This document shows positions 25,837-32,113 of a stretch of 32,113 nucleotides of DNA, piece by piece. The notes beneath the pieces were generated by a model that had not been told where the DNA came from, searched no databases, and saw only the letters and a program-made list of their open reading frames with translations. Source of the DNA: Paenibacillus ihuae (lineage in GTDB: Bacteria; Bacillota; Bacilli; Paenibacillales; Paenibacillaceae); contig NZ_LN831198.1 in NCBI RefSeq assembly GCF_001368795.1, positions 3,567,279 to 3,599,391 of the forward strand, written 5' to 3'. The position numbers and the translations under genes were made by a program. The first letter of the stretch is position 1. Each line of letters opens with the position of its first letter.

Positions 25837-26889
25837 CTAGTTCAAAACATCCAGTGAAGCCAGTGCCCGTCCCTCATAATCGAACAGGGTGAGGTTGGAC
25901 CAGTTGTTCGCATGGCCGACGGACCACTCGTGCTGTGAGGGAATCCAGGCCGGTTCCCAGTAATAGCAGCCTATGCCCCTATCATGCCGGGTACGGCGGA
26001 TCAGTTCGTGCAGCTCCCGCAGGTATGCAGCTTGTCCCTCTACGGTAGCCGGATAACCTTCATGCAGCTGCTCTGCTTCCTTCACGATAAGCGGGAACCC
26101 TTCCGGTCCTGCCAATGTCCACGGATAAGCGGTTTCCACCACAATGATATCTTTATCATAACGCTGTGCCAGGTCGCCCAGATTCAGCTCCAGATCAGCC
26201 AGAGTACCGTGCCACCAAGGGTAGAAGGAGAGGCCGATAACGTCATACTCTACGCCGTGCTCCTCGAAGCGGTCGAAAAACCTGCGGCTGGCGTCATTGT
26301 CTCCGCCCCGGTCAATATGGATCATAACCGGCAGCTCCGGTGCGATCTCCTTGGCTCCAGCAATCCCGGCCTTCACCAGTTCGGTAAACCGGATCCACTG
26401 CTCCTGCGTATCATATTGGCCGTCTACCCGGCCCTCTTCCCACAGAAAGCCCGGTGTGATCTCGTTTCCGATCTGCACCATATCCGGCAGCGTCCCCTGA
26501 TACTGGAGGGCCTCCAGCACTTCCAGTGTATATTCATAGACAGATAAGCGCAGCGCCTCGAAGTCGAGTCCCGTCCAGATCTGCGGCTTCCACTGATTCG
26601 CGGGGTCGGCCCACTTGTCCGAATAATGAAAATCGAGCAGGAAGCCAAGCCCGGCCGCTTTGATCCGTTTCGCCATGACGAGCGTACGTTCCAGATTACA
26701 GAAGCCGCCGGGCGGATCGTTCCAGATCCTCAGCCGGATAGAATTCACACCGCTGTCCCTCAGAATCTCCAGAAGGTCTGCGGCTTGTCCGGCCTGCGGG
26801 CCGGAGCCGTACCTGAAGACCCCGCCTCCCTGTTCAATCTCATCCAGAAACGAAACATCCATTCCGTTGGTATAATCTCCTGTCATCAC
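25837..26889 (-). CDS. GH53 endo-beta-1,4-galactanase, no signal peptide
   Basis: 350 residues covering the complete (beta/alpha)8 catalytic domain of family GH53, which cuts beta-1,4-galactan of pectin side chains. The start NGMDVSFLDEIEQGG, IRLRIWNDPP and DFHYSDKWADP are family signatures. The acid/base is Glu143 (QIGNEITPGFLW) and the nucleophile Glu252 (VVETAYPW). Most GH53 enzymes are secreted; this one has no signal peptide or anchor, so it probably acts in the cytoplasm on imported galacto-oligosaccharides. GTG (26889) and the adjacent ATG (26886) are both possible starts behind AAGGAG. That RBS lies inside the last codons of the upstream permease gene, so the two are tightly coupled. 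Confidence 0.9.
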   Translation of the reverse strand: MMTGDYTNGMDVSFLDEIEQGGGVFRYGSGPQAGQAADLLEILRDSGVNSIRLRIWNDPPGGFCNLERTLVMAKRIKAAGLGFLLDFHYSDKWADPANQWKPQIWTGLDFEALRLSVYEYTLEVLEALQYQGTLPDMVQIGNEITPGFLWEEGRVDGQYDTQEQWIRFTELVKAGIAGAKEIAPELPVMIHIDRGGDNDASRRFFDRFEEHGVEYDVIGLSFYPWWHGTLADLELNLGDLAQRYDKDIIVVETAYPWTLAGPEGFPLIVKEAEQLHEGYPATVEGQAAYLRELHELIRRTRHDRGIGCYYWEPAWIPSQHEWSVGHANNWSNLTLFDYEGRALASLDVLN

Positions 26890-26892
26890 CCA

Positions 26893-27771
26893 CTACTCCT
26901 TCACTGAGCCGAGTGTCATTCCTTTAACAAAATATTTCTGCAGGAACGGATAGACCAGCAGGATCGGAGCCGCTCCGATAAATATCTGCGCTGCACGTAC
27001 CGTGGTCTGCGAGATCAGCTCCATCTCCTTCGGATTAATACTCATGGAGCTCATATCCCGCTGGATAATGACGGTCTGCAGGAATGTAGCGAGCGGAAAC
27101 TTATCGGAATTATTCATGTACAGCAGCCCGTCGAACCAGGAGTTCCAGTGGAACACCATACTGAACAGGGCAATCGTAGCAATGGACGGCAGCGAGATCG
27201 GGAGATAAATACTGAACATGGTGCGGAAATGATTCGCCCCGTCGATCAGTGCTGCCTCCTCCAGCTCTTTCGGTACACCGCGGAAGAAGTTGAGCATCAG
27301 AATAATCAGGAAGGTGTTAACTGCACCCGGCAGCACCAGAACCCAGAAGGAATTCATCAGGCCGAGCTTCTGAATAACGATATAGAACGGGATCATTCCG
27401 CCGTTGAATACCATGGTGAAGACAAACAGCCAGGAGTAAATCGTCCGGCCTTTAAAGGCCGAATTTTCTTTGGACAAGGGATAAGCCGCAAGGAACGTAA
27501 TGAGCAGCGTAAGGGCTGTTCCTAGAACCGTACGTTGCACCGAAATCCAGATGGAATGAAGAAATACAGGGTTATCGATGGTCTTTTTATAGGCTTCCAA
27601 CGAAAACTGCTTCGGCCACAAACCGACCAGATTGGCATCCGCCGCTGATTTGGCGCTGAACGAAACCGCAAGCACATGAACGAGCGGAATGATACACATA
27701 ACAGCCAGAATAATTAGAAAACAGGTATTAAGTACGCTGAATACGCGGTAGCCTCTTGTTTTGTAATACAT
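26893..27771 (-). CDS. ABC sugar transporter permease, YtcP/AraQ-like
   Basis: 292 residues with about six membrane helices; family of the second (MalG-like) permease in CUT1 sugar ABC systems. It begins YYKTRGYRVFSVLNTCFLIIL. The cytoplasmic EAA loop that docks on the ATPase reads EEAALIDGANHFRTMFSIYL, and PIFLVYPFLQKYFVKGMTLGSVKE-like C-terminus (seen as LVYPFLQKYFVKGMTLG) is typical of the YtcP group. No ATPase gene is near, so a shared MsmX-type ATPase is probably used. The ATG has GAGGG six bases upstream; it lies 24 bp after the other permease and 3 bp before the GH53 gene. Confidence 0.93.
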   Translation of the reverse strand: MYYKTRGYRVFSVLNTCFLIILAVMCIIPLVHVLAVSFSAKSAADANLVGLWPKQFSLEAYKKTIDNPVFLHSIWISVQRTVLGTALTLLITFLAAYPLSKENSAFKGRTIYSWLFVFTMVFNGGMIPFYIVIQKLGLMNSFWVLVLPGAVNTFLIILMLNFFRGVPKELEEAALIDGANHFRTMFSIYLPISLPSIATIALFSMVFHWNSWFDGLLYMNNSDKFPLATFLQTVIIQRDMSSMSINPKEMELISQTTVRAAQIFIGAAPILLVYPFLQKYFVKGMTLGSVKE

Positions 27772-27795
27772 AGGTTTCCCTCTTTCCCGGTTGAT

Positions 27796-28686
27796 TTAGA
27801 AGATGCGGTAGCCCGCCCATTTTTTAGCCAGCTGATATGAGACCAGAATCAGAACCATGCTGATCGCAGACTTGAACAATCCAATGGCTGTTCCGAAGCC
27901 CATCTCGCCGTTTTGGATCGCTGTACGGTAGACGAAGGTGTCGATAATATCACCCTTTTGGTAGACCAGCGGGTTGTACAAGTTAAAGATTTGGTCAAAG
28001 CCGGCATTCAGCACGTTCCCGAGCGCAAGCGTGCCTACTACCACAACCATCGGAATCAGGGATGGCATCGTGATGAAGCGGGTCTGCTTCCAGCGGTTTG
28101 CACCGTCGATCTCCGCCGCTTCATACAGTGAAGGATTGATGCCGGCAAGCGCAGCCAGGAAGACGATGGTATTGTATCCGAATTCCTTCCACACATCTGT
28201 CAAAATCACCGTAAAGCGGAACCAGTTGTTATCCCCGAGGAAGAAGATTGGCTGCACCCCGAAGCTGCCGAGAATCTGATTGACAAAGCCGTCCGTGGAC
28301 AGCAGGTCCAGGAGAATCCCGCCAAGAATAACCCAGGACAGGAAATGCGGCAGATAAACCAGTGTCTGAATGGTACGCTGTATAGCCAGCTTGCGGACCT
28401 CATTCAGCATAATCGCGAAAATAAACGGTACAAGCAGATTGAAGATCATCTTCAGCACCGCAATGATCAGTGTATTCCAGATCACCTGCATGCTGTCCTC
28501 ACGTTCAAAAAGATACCTGAAATTATCAAGGCCTACCCACTCCGAACCGGAGATATGCAGCCATGGTTTGTAATCCTGAAAGGCCATTACAATGCCGCCC
28601 ATCGGGATAAAGCTGAACAGAATCAGCAGTATCATCGCAGGAATCAGCATTACATGGAATTGCCAGTTTTTTCTTAGTGTTCTCAT
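27796..28686 (-). CDS. ABC sugar transporter permease, LplB/YteP-like
   Basis: 296 residues with about six membrane helices; the first (MalF-like) permease. It starts MRTLRKNWQFHVMLIPAMIL, followed by FSFIPMGGIVMAFQDYKPW, typical of LplB/YteP proteins. The EAA loop reads YEAAEIDGANRWKQTRFITM. With the next permease it would form the membrane channel for an oligosaccharide, probably galactan-derived given the GH53 partner. The ATG at 28686 has GGGGG eight bases upstream. The gene has its own promoter and is separated from the lipoprotein gene by a terminator. Confidence 0.93.
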   Translation of the reverse strand: MRTLRKNWQFHVMLIPAMILLILFSFIPMGGIVMAFQDYKPWLHISGSEWVGLDNFRYLFEREDSMQVIWNTLIIAVLKMIFNLLVPFIFAIMLNEVRKLAIQRTIQTLVYLPHFLSWVILGGILLDLLSTDGFVNQILGSFGVQPIFFLGDNNWFRFTVILTDVWKEFGYNTIVFLAALAGINPSLYEAAEIDGANRWKQTRFITMPSLIPMVVVVGTLALGNVLNAGFDQIFNLYNPLVYQKGDIIDTFVYRTAIQNGEMGFGTAIGLFKSAISMVLILVSYQLAKKWAGYRIF

Positions 28687-28732
28687 CCTTTAAGCCCCCA
28701 ACCTAGTCGATTTCTTCTGTCTTCATAATCAA

Positions 28733-28741
28733 ATTATAGCA
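28733..28741 (-). promoter_or_regulatory. Promoter (extended -10) of the permease-GH53 unit
   Basis: The minus strand reads TGCTATAAT, a perfect extended -10, about 47 bp before the first permease start codon. The -35 region is poor. Two direct repeats, CAAAACCAAT (28767) and CAAAAGCAAT (28787) on the plus strand, lie 20 bp apart just upstream and may bind an activator. Confidence 0.5.
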
Positions 28742-28845
28742 ACGGTGAAATGGGGCTAGTAGACAGCAAAACCAATATAAATGGTACAAAAGCAATGTCT
28801 TTGTCCCATCCGCGGCGACCCGCGGTACATCCCTCTTTCCCCATG

Positions 28846-28904
28846 AAAAAGCAAACAGGACCGCCTCCTGCTGGCGGAAATCTCGCCGCAGGAAACGGTC
28901 CTGT
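28846..28904 (-). terminator. Long terminator hairpin after the solute-binding protein gene
   Basis: Outer arms ACAGGACCG/CGGTCCTGT (28855-28863 and 28896-28904) and inner arms CCTGC/GCAGG and GGCG/CGCC make a long stem with small bulges. A T-rich tail (TTTGCTTTTTC) follows on the minus strand. It lies 29 bp after the lipoprotein stop and should keep most transcripts out of the permease genes. Confidence 0.85.
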
Positions 28905-28932
28905 ATCTGTCTTAAGCTTGTAAGCGCCGTGT

Positions 28933-30627
28933 TTATTTTACGCTGTCATACCACTCGTTGACTTCTTTGGTAATCTGCTCGCCGCCGCCTGCATTCCAGG
29001 TAGTAACGAAGCTGTCGAACGAATCCAGCGGCTGTTTGCCGTAGATGATTTCGTTAAACGTCTGGTTCTCAATCTTGTTCAGATAATCCAGCTTCGCTTT
29101 CATGGTTTCCGTAGTCGGACCGGTGAACATATTCTTGAAGGATTTGTCTTCCTGCTGCAGCAGCACCTTGGCAGCCGCAGGTGTTCCCTTACCATAGTTA
29201 ACCGCTACATCCTTCTCAAGTCTGGTTGTTGGCTCAGCACCATTAGCCAGGTTAAGCAGGGCTTTCATCTGGGCATCAGGAATACGTGCGCCGTCGCGTA
29301 CCAGCAGGTAACGGACACTGTTCACATAACCGCCGCTGATCTGATCATTAGCGATCATTTTGCCGCTTGCGTCCAGTTCATAGTCATAACCGGCGAAGAG
29401 GCCGTTGTCCAGTTCGCTGCCCGGCTGCGGGTTAGCGAAATTGTCGTAAAGGTAGTTCTCATACGTAAAGAACGCTTCCGGATTCTTCATTTTGGTGCTG
29501 ATCAGTGTAACGCCGTTGGTGAACTGTGTCCCATGGCGCATAACGGTTCCGTCCGGACCGGCCGGAATGTTGATTGGTGCCCAGACAGCATCCGGTGCGT
29601 TCTTCACCGTATCCTGCAGCGGCCAGCCGCTCATCCAGTAAGGTCCAGGAATAATACCGGCTGTTCCCGCAACAGCATGCTCAGAGGTTTTGTTCTCATC
29701 CCAAAGCGCGGCTTCCTGCGGAATGTAGCCTTTGGCGAGCCAATCCTTCAGCTTCCCGAGACCTTGCTTCATCCCGGCGTTCACGGAGCCGTATTCCAGC
29801 TTGCCGTCAGCCGCTACATTCCACTGCTGCGGAAGGGTTCCGTAAGCGCCGAAGATCCAGGATGGGTCACCCATCCAGGTGTTCATGCTTGTCTTGAAGC
29901 CAATGCTGAGCGGAATCACTTTGTCCGGAGCCAGACCGTCCGGATTCTGGTTCTTGAAGGCATCCATTACTTTTTCCAGCTCATCGATGGTTGTCGGTGC
30001 TTTCATGTTCAGCTTATCCAGCCAGTCCTGGCGGATCCATAGAATGTAATCATGGTTATATGCGTAATCGAGAACCGGAAGCCCCATTTTCTTGCCGTCG
30101 CGGCTGTATTGGTTCCAGACATTAGGGTCCTGGGCCATCGCTTCTTTCCAGGTATCAGAAGCATATTGGTCGAACAGTGTACCTACTTCCCGGTACATTC
30201 CAGAATCAATCAGATCCTGGGCGATGGTGGCATCGCCTGTCCCGATGGTAACTACATCAGGCATTTCCTGTCCGGAAGACATCGCCAGACGCAGCTTCGT
30301 GCCGAAAGCGCCATTCGTATCCGTAATGGACCAGAGCGATTTAATGTTGATGCCGAATTTCTCTTTGGCCCATTTGGTAGAGACGTTATTCTCAATGGTT
30401 TCACCGTTCTTGAATTTCAGCTCGGGGTCAACCCCCCAGACGGTGGTAATGGTTACTTCAGGATCATATTTATCCTTGTAGGCGTTTTCAGTTTCTACCG
30501 GTGTATTGGCGGCATTACCGGAAGGGTTATTTCCTCCGGCTGCATTATTATTTCCTGAGCAGCCGGCGATACTGCCTGCCAGCAGTACGCTCATGCCCAG
30601 GAGCGGCAGCATTTTTTTTGTCTTCAT
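28933..30627 (-). CDS. Extracellular solute-binding lipoprotein of a sugar ABC transporter (LipO/YtcQ-like)
   Basis: 564 residues, typical for the large family-1-type binding proteins of Paenibacillus oligosaccharide importers. The N-terminus MKTKKMLPLLGMSVLLAGS is a lipoprotein signal and IAGC is the lipobox, so the protein is tethered outside the membrane. A Gly/Asn-rich linker follows, then the binding domain (PEVTITTVWGVDPELKF, MPDVVTIGTGDA, DYILWIRQDWLDKLN). The open frame reaches 30759, but the signal peptide and AAGGGGG upstream of the ATG at 30627 set the start. The ligand is not known; the GH53 neighbour suggests a galactan oligosaccharide. The promoter has two direct repeats likely to bind the adjacent regulator. 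Confidence 0.93.
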   Translation of the reverse strand: MKTKKMLPLLGMSVLLAGSIAGCSGNNNAAGGNNPSGNAANTPVETENAYKDKYDPEVTITTVWGVDPELKFKNGETIENNVSTKWAKEKFGINIKSLWSITDTNGAFGTKLRLAMSSGQEMPDVVTIGTGDATIAQDLIDSGMYREVGTLFDQYASDTWKEAMAQDPNVWNQYSRDGKKMGLPVLDYAYNHDYILWIRQDWLDKLNMKAPTTIDELEKVMDAFKNQNPDGLAPDKVIPLSIGFKTSMNTWMGDPSWIFGAYGTLPQQWNVAADGKLEYGSVNAGMKQGLGKLKDWLAKGYIPQEAALWDENKTSEHAVAGTAGIIPGPYWMSGWPLQDTVKNAPDAVWAPINIPAGPDGTVMRHGTQFTNGVTLISTKMKNPEAFFTYENYLYDNFANPQPGSELDNGLFAGYDYELDASGKMIANDQISGGYVNSVRYLLVRDGARIPDAQMKALLNLANGAEPTTRLEKDVAVNYGKGTPAAAKVLLQQEDKSFKNMFTGPTTETMKAKLDYLNKIENQTFNEIIYGKQPLDSFDSFVTTWNAGGGEQITKEVNEWYDSVK

Positions 30628-30673
30628 GCTTCTGTCTTCCCCCTTGAATTCCTTAAGTATTGGTGATGTCTTC

Positions 30674-30679
30674 ATTATA
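30674..30679 (-). promoter_or_regulatory. -10 box of the solute-binding protein promoter
   Basis: A perfect TATAAT on the minus strand 47 bp before the start codon, without a recognisable -35. This is typical of promoters that need an activator bound at about -35. Confidence 0.55.
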
Positions 30680-30682
30680 GGG

Positions 30683-30727
30683 AACAACGGTTTGCACGAA
30701 TACGTCATTAAAACAAGGTTTCTGCAC
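30683..30727 (-). promoter_or_regulatory. Two direct repeats, probable AraC-type activator sites
   Basis: The minus strand has GTGCAGAAACCTTGTT (30727-30712) and GTGCAAACCGTTGTT (30697-30683), 30 bp apart (about three helical turns). The second ends three bases before the -10 box. Paired same-face direct repeats at the -35 position are the usual binding pattern of AraC-type activators, and such a regulator gene ends 13 bp upstream. Confidence 0.5.
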
Positions 30728-30739
30728 CTTTGCCAACCT

Positions 30740-32113
30740 CTATCCGTCCCGGAATTCATTTGGTGTCATCCCGTAGTGCTTTTTGAACATTTTGCTGAAA
30801 TATTGCGGATTCTGATAACCCAGCTCGGTCGTAATCTCATAAATCTTCTTATTGGTGTTCTTCAGCAGGTAGAGTGCCCGCTCCATCCGCATGCGGATGA
30901 TATAATCGCCTAATCCTTCACCTGTCTCGGCCTTGTAAACCTTCGACAGATAGACCGGGTGGAGATAGACATGATCTGCTATCGTCTTGACCGACAGATC
31001 ATGGCCGGTATGATTGCCCACCAGTTCATGGACCTGCTTAATTACATAACTCTTCGTATACTGGTCGCTTTCCGAGAGCTCCTTCTCCAGCTTGCCGAGC
31101 ATATCGAGCGCCCAGTCCTGCAGTCTGTCATTAGAGACGATAATGCTCTGTGTGAGCAGCGGATCCAGCGCATACTGGTCGATCTGTGAGATAAATTGAC
31201 CGCCCTTGTGGGCAATATACATGAAGGCATTCGTGATCGACAGAAACACTTCATACAGATGCTCTCTGGAGAACCGGGCGCTTTCCATATCCCGGAACAC
31301 ATCCGTGATCTTCTCACGGGCAGTAGCCCACTGCTTCGATTCCAGCAGATGAATCAGTGTCGGCGGACGGTACAGGCTCTCCAGCGACTTAATAGCCACC
31401 CGCTCCTGAATATGTTTGTCTTCCAGAAATAACACCGAGCCCGCTTCGTTGTGGGCTGCCAGAAACATAGAGCTCAGCCCGCTGCGGTAAGCAGCCGGCA
31501 ATCCTTCCGGGAACGCAAACCATTCCGTTACAATCAGCGAAATGTCTCCCTTGAGATAATTGCTCACACTCGCCCGGAAGCTGTCAATTATATCTTTAAG
31601 CGTCTGCTGGCGGAGCGTTTCATATTGCTCCGATAGCCCGATAAGCTGCTGCATTTGCGCATTCGGCTCCACCAGCAGAATTAGGCAGTCATGCGGCGCT
31701 TTGCAGAACCAGACACGGAAGCTCTCCTTGAACAGCTCTTCGGCGATATTGCCGATAGCATATTCCATCAGCGTGATGGAATGATGGTCCATAGCCGTAT
31801 AATGCTTGCCGAGCTGGATCATCAGCATTGCCGCCTGTGTCTCCGTATCAAAAGCAATTTCGTACTCCGCAAGCTTGGCAGCCAGCGCCCGTTCGGACAT
31901 GACCCTGCCCAGCAGCAGATCATGCATCAGATTGGCGCTCAGCACACTGTAGCTGGCTTTGCGGTTATACATCAGCATATGGTATTTATCATGAGCTTCC
32001 CATTCATCCCTGAGGGACTCAATCGCGCCGGATATACTTTTGATGAACTCATCGTCATTAACCGGCTTCAGAATATAATCGAAGGCCTGTAGCTGAATGG
32101 CTTTCTTGGCATA
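30740..32113 (-). CDS. AraC-family response regulator, YesN-like (C-terminal part, cut by window edge)
   Basis: 457 residues are visible and the frame is open to the right edge. The first visible residues, YAKKAIQLQAFDYILKPVND, are the end of a CheY-like receiver domain, including the conserved lysine (KPV). The phosphorylated Asp lies outside the window. A long helical middle domain follows (about 60-340), then a two-helix-turn-helix AraC domain (SVKTIADHVYLHPVYLSKVYK and IYEITTELGYQNPQYFSKMFKKHYGMTPNEFR). Such regulators pair with a YesM-type sensor kinase, expected beyond the right edge. It probably activates the adjacent lipoprotein gene and perhaps the permease-GH53 unit. Confidence 0.95.
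   Translation of the reverse strand, partial: YAKKAIQLQAFDYILKPVNDDEFIKSISGAIESLRDEWEAHDKYHMLMYNRKASYSVLSANLMHDLLLGRVMSERALAAKLAEYEIAFDTETQAAMLMIQLGKHYTAMDHHSITLMEYAIGNIAEELFKESFRVWFCKAPHDCLILLVEPNAQMQQLIGLSEQYETLRQQTLKDIIDSFRASVSNYLKGDISLIVTEWFAFPEGLPAAYRSGLSSMFLAAHNEAGSVLFLEDKHIQERVAIKSLESLYRPPTLIHLLESKQWATAREKITDVFRDMESARFSREHLYEVFLSITNAFMYIAHKGGQFISQIDQYALDPLLTQSIIVSNDRLQDWALDMLGKLEKELSESDQYTKSYVIKQVHELVGNHTGHDLSVKTIADHVYLHPVYLSKVYKAETGEGLGDYIIRMRMERALYLLKNTNKKIYEITTELGYQNPQYFSKMFKKHYGMTPNEFRDG

Overview
The window looks like a chromosomal segment of a spore-forming, Gram-positive Paenibacillus-type bacterium. Three things point there: two blocks of sporulation genes in Bacillus-like order (dacB-spmA-spmB with ytfI/ytfJ, and spoVAA-spoVAB-spoVAF-lysA-ppiB), strong AGGAGG-type ribosome binding sites with many GTG/TTG starts, and Paenibacillus-style sugar uptake genes (a lipoprotein, two permeases and a YesN-like AraC response regulator, with no ATPase gene). 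Nearly everything lies on the minus strand; only the MFS transporter and the ywaF-like membrane protein are on the plus strand.

Layout, left to right. 1-2010: a beta-glucoside unit transcribed leftwards, bglA (6-phospho-beta-glucosidase, frameshifted near its start in this sequence) followed by the 5' end of licT. Each gene is preceded by its own LicT antiterminator/terminator (RAT). 2056-5955: spmB, spmA, dacB (with a sigma-E-like promoter), ytfJ (GerW family) and ytfI (DUF2953). 6182-7544: the chromosome-condensation pair scpB/scpA. 7686-11817: the riboflavin operon ribD-ribE-ribBA-ribH behind an FMN riboswitch, with a 64-bp tandem palindromic repeat between ribD and ribE. 11963-19728: a more accessory block with mscL, a divergent XRE/TPR regulator and MFS exporter sharing two copies of a palindromic operator, a 1,160-residue LPXTG surface protein, and a YwaF/TIGR02206 membrane protein. 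19826-25693: ppiB, lysA and spoVAF-spoVAB-spoVAA behind a sigma-G-like promoter. 25777-32113: a galactan/galacto-oligosaccharide module made of a GH53 galactanase without a signal peptide, two ABC permeases, a solute-binding lipoprotein and the C-terminal part of an AraC-type response regulator cut by the window edge.

How the parts work together. In the bgl unit, LicT would read through both terminators when aryl-beta-glucosides are available, so licT feeds back on itself. The rib operon is a complete GTP plus ribulose-5-phosphate to riboflavin pathway under feedback by FMN. The dacB/spm and spoVA groups act in the mother cell and the forespore respectively, and the promoters I can read fit those compartments. 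In the sugar module the regulator probably activates the lipoprotein gene through two direct repeats just upstream of its -10 box. A terminator after the lipoprotein gene and a separate promoter for the permeases would allow excess binding protein to be made.

The points most worth a second look are the homopolymer frameshift in bglA, the roughly 347-residue acidic repeat-bearing N-terminal extension of SpoVAF, the spoVA operon lacking AC/AD/AE, the paired operators between the XRE regulator and the MFS gene, the 64-bp palindromic tandem repeat inside the rib operon, and the cytoplasmic GH53 enzyme. I see no prophage, transposase, CRISPR array, tRNA or rRNA.
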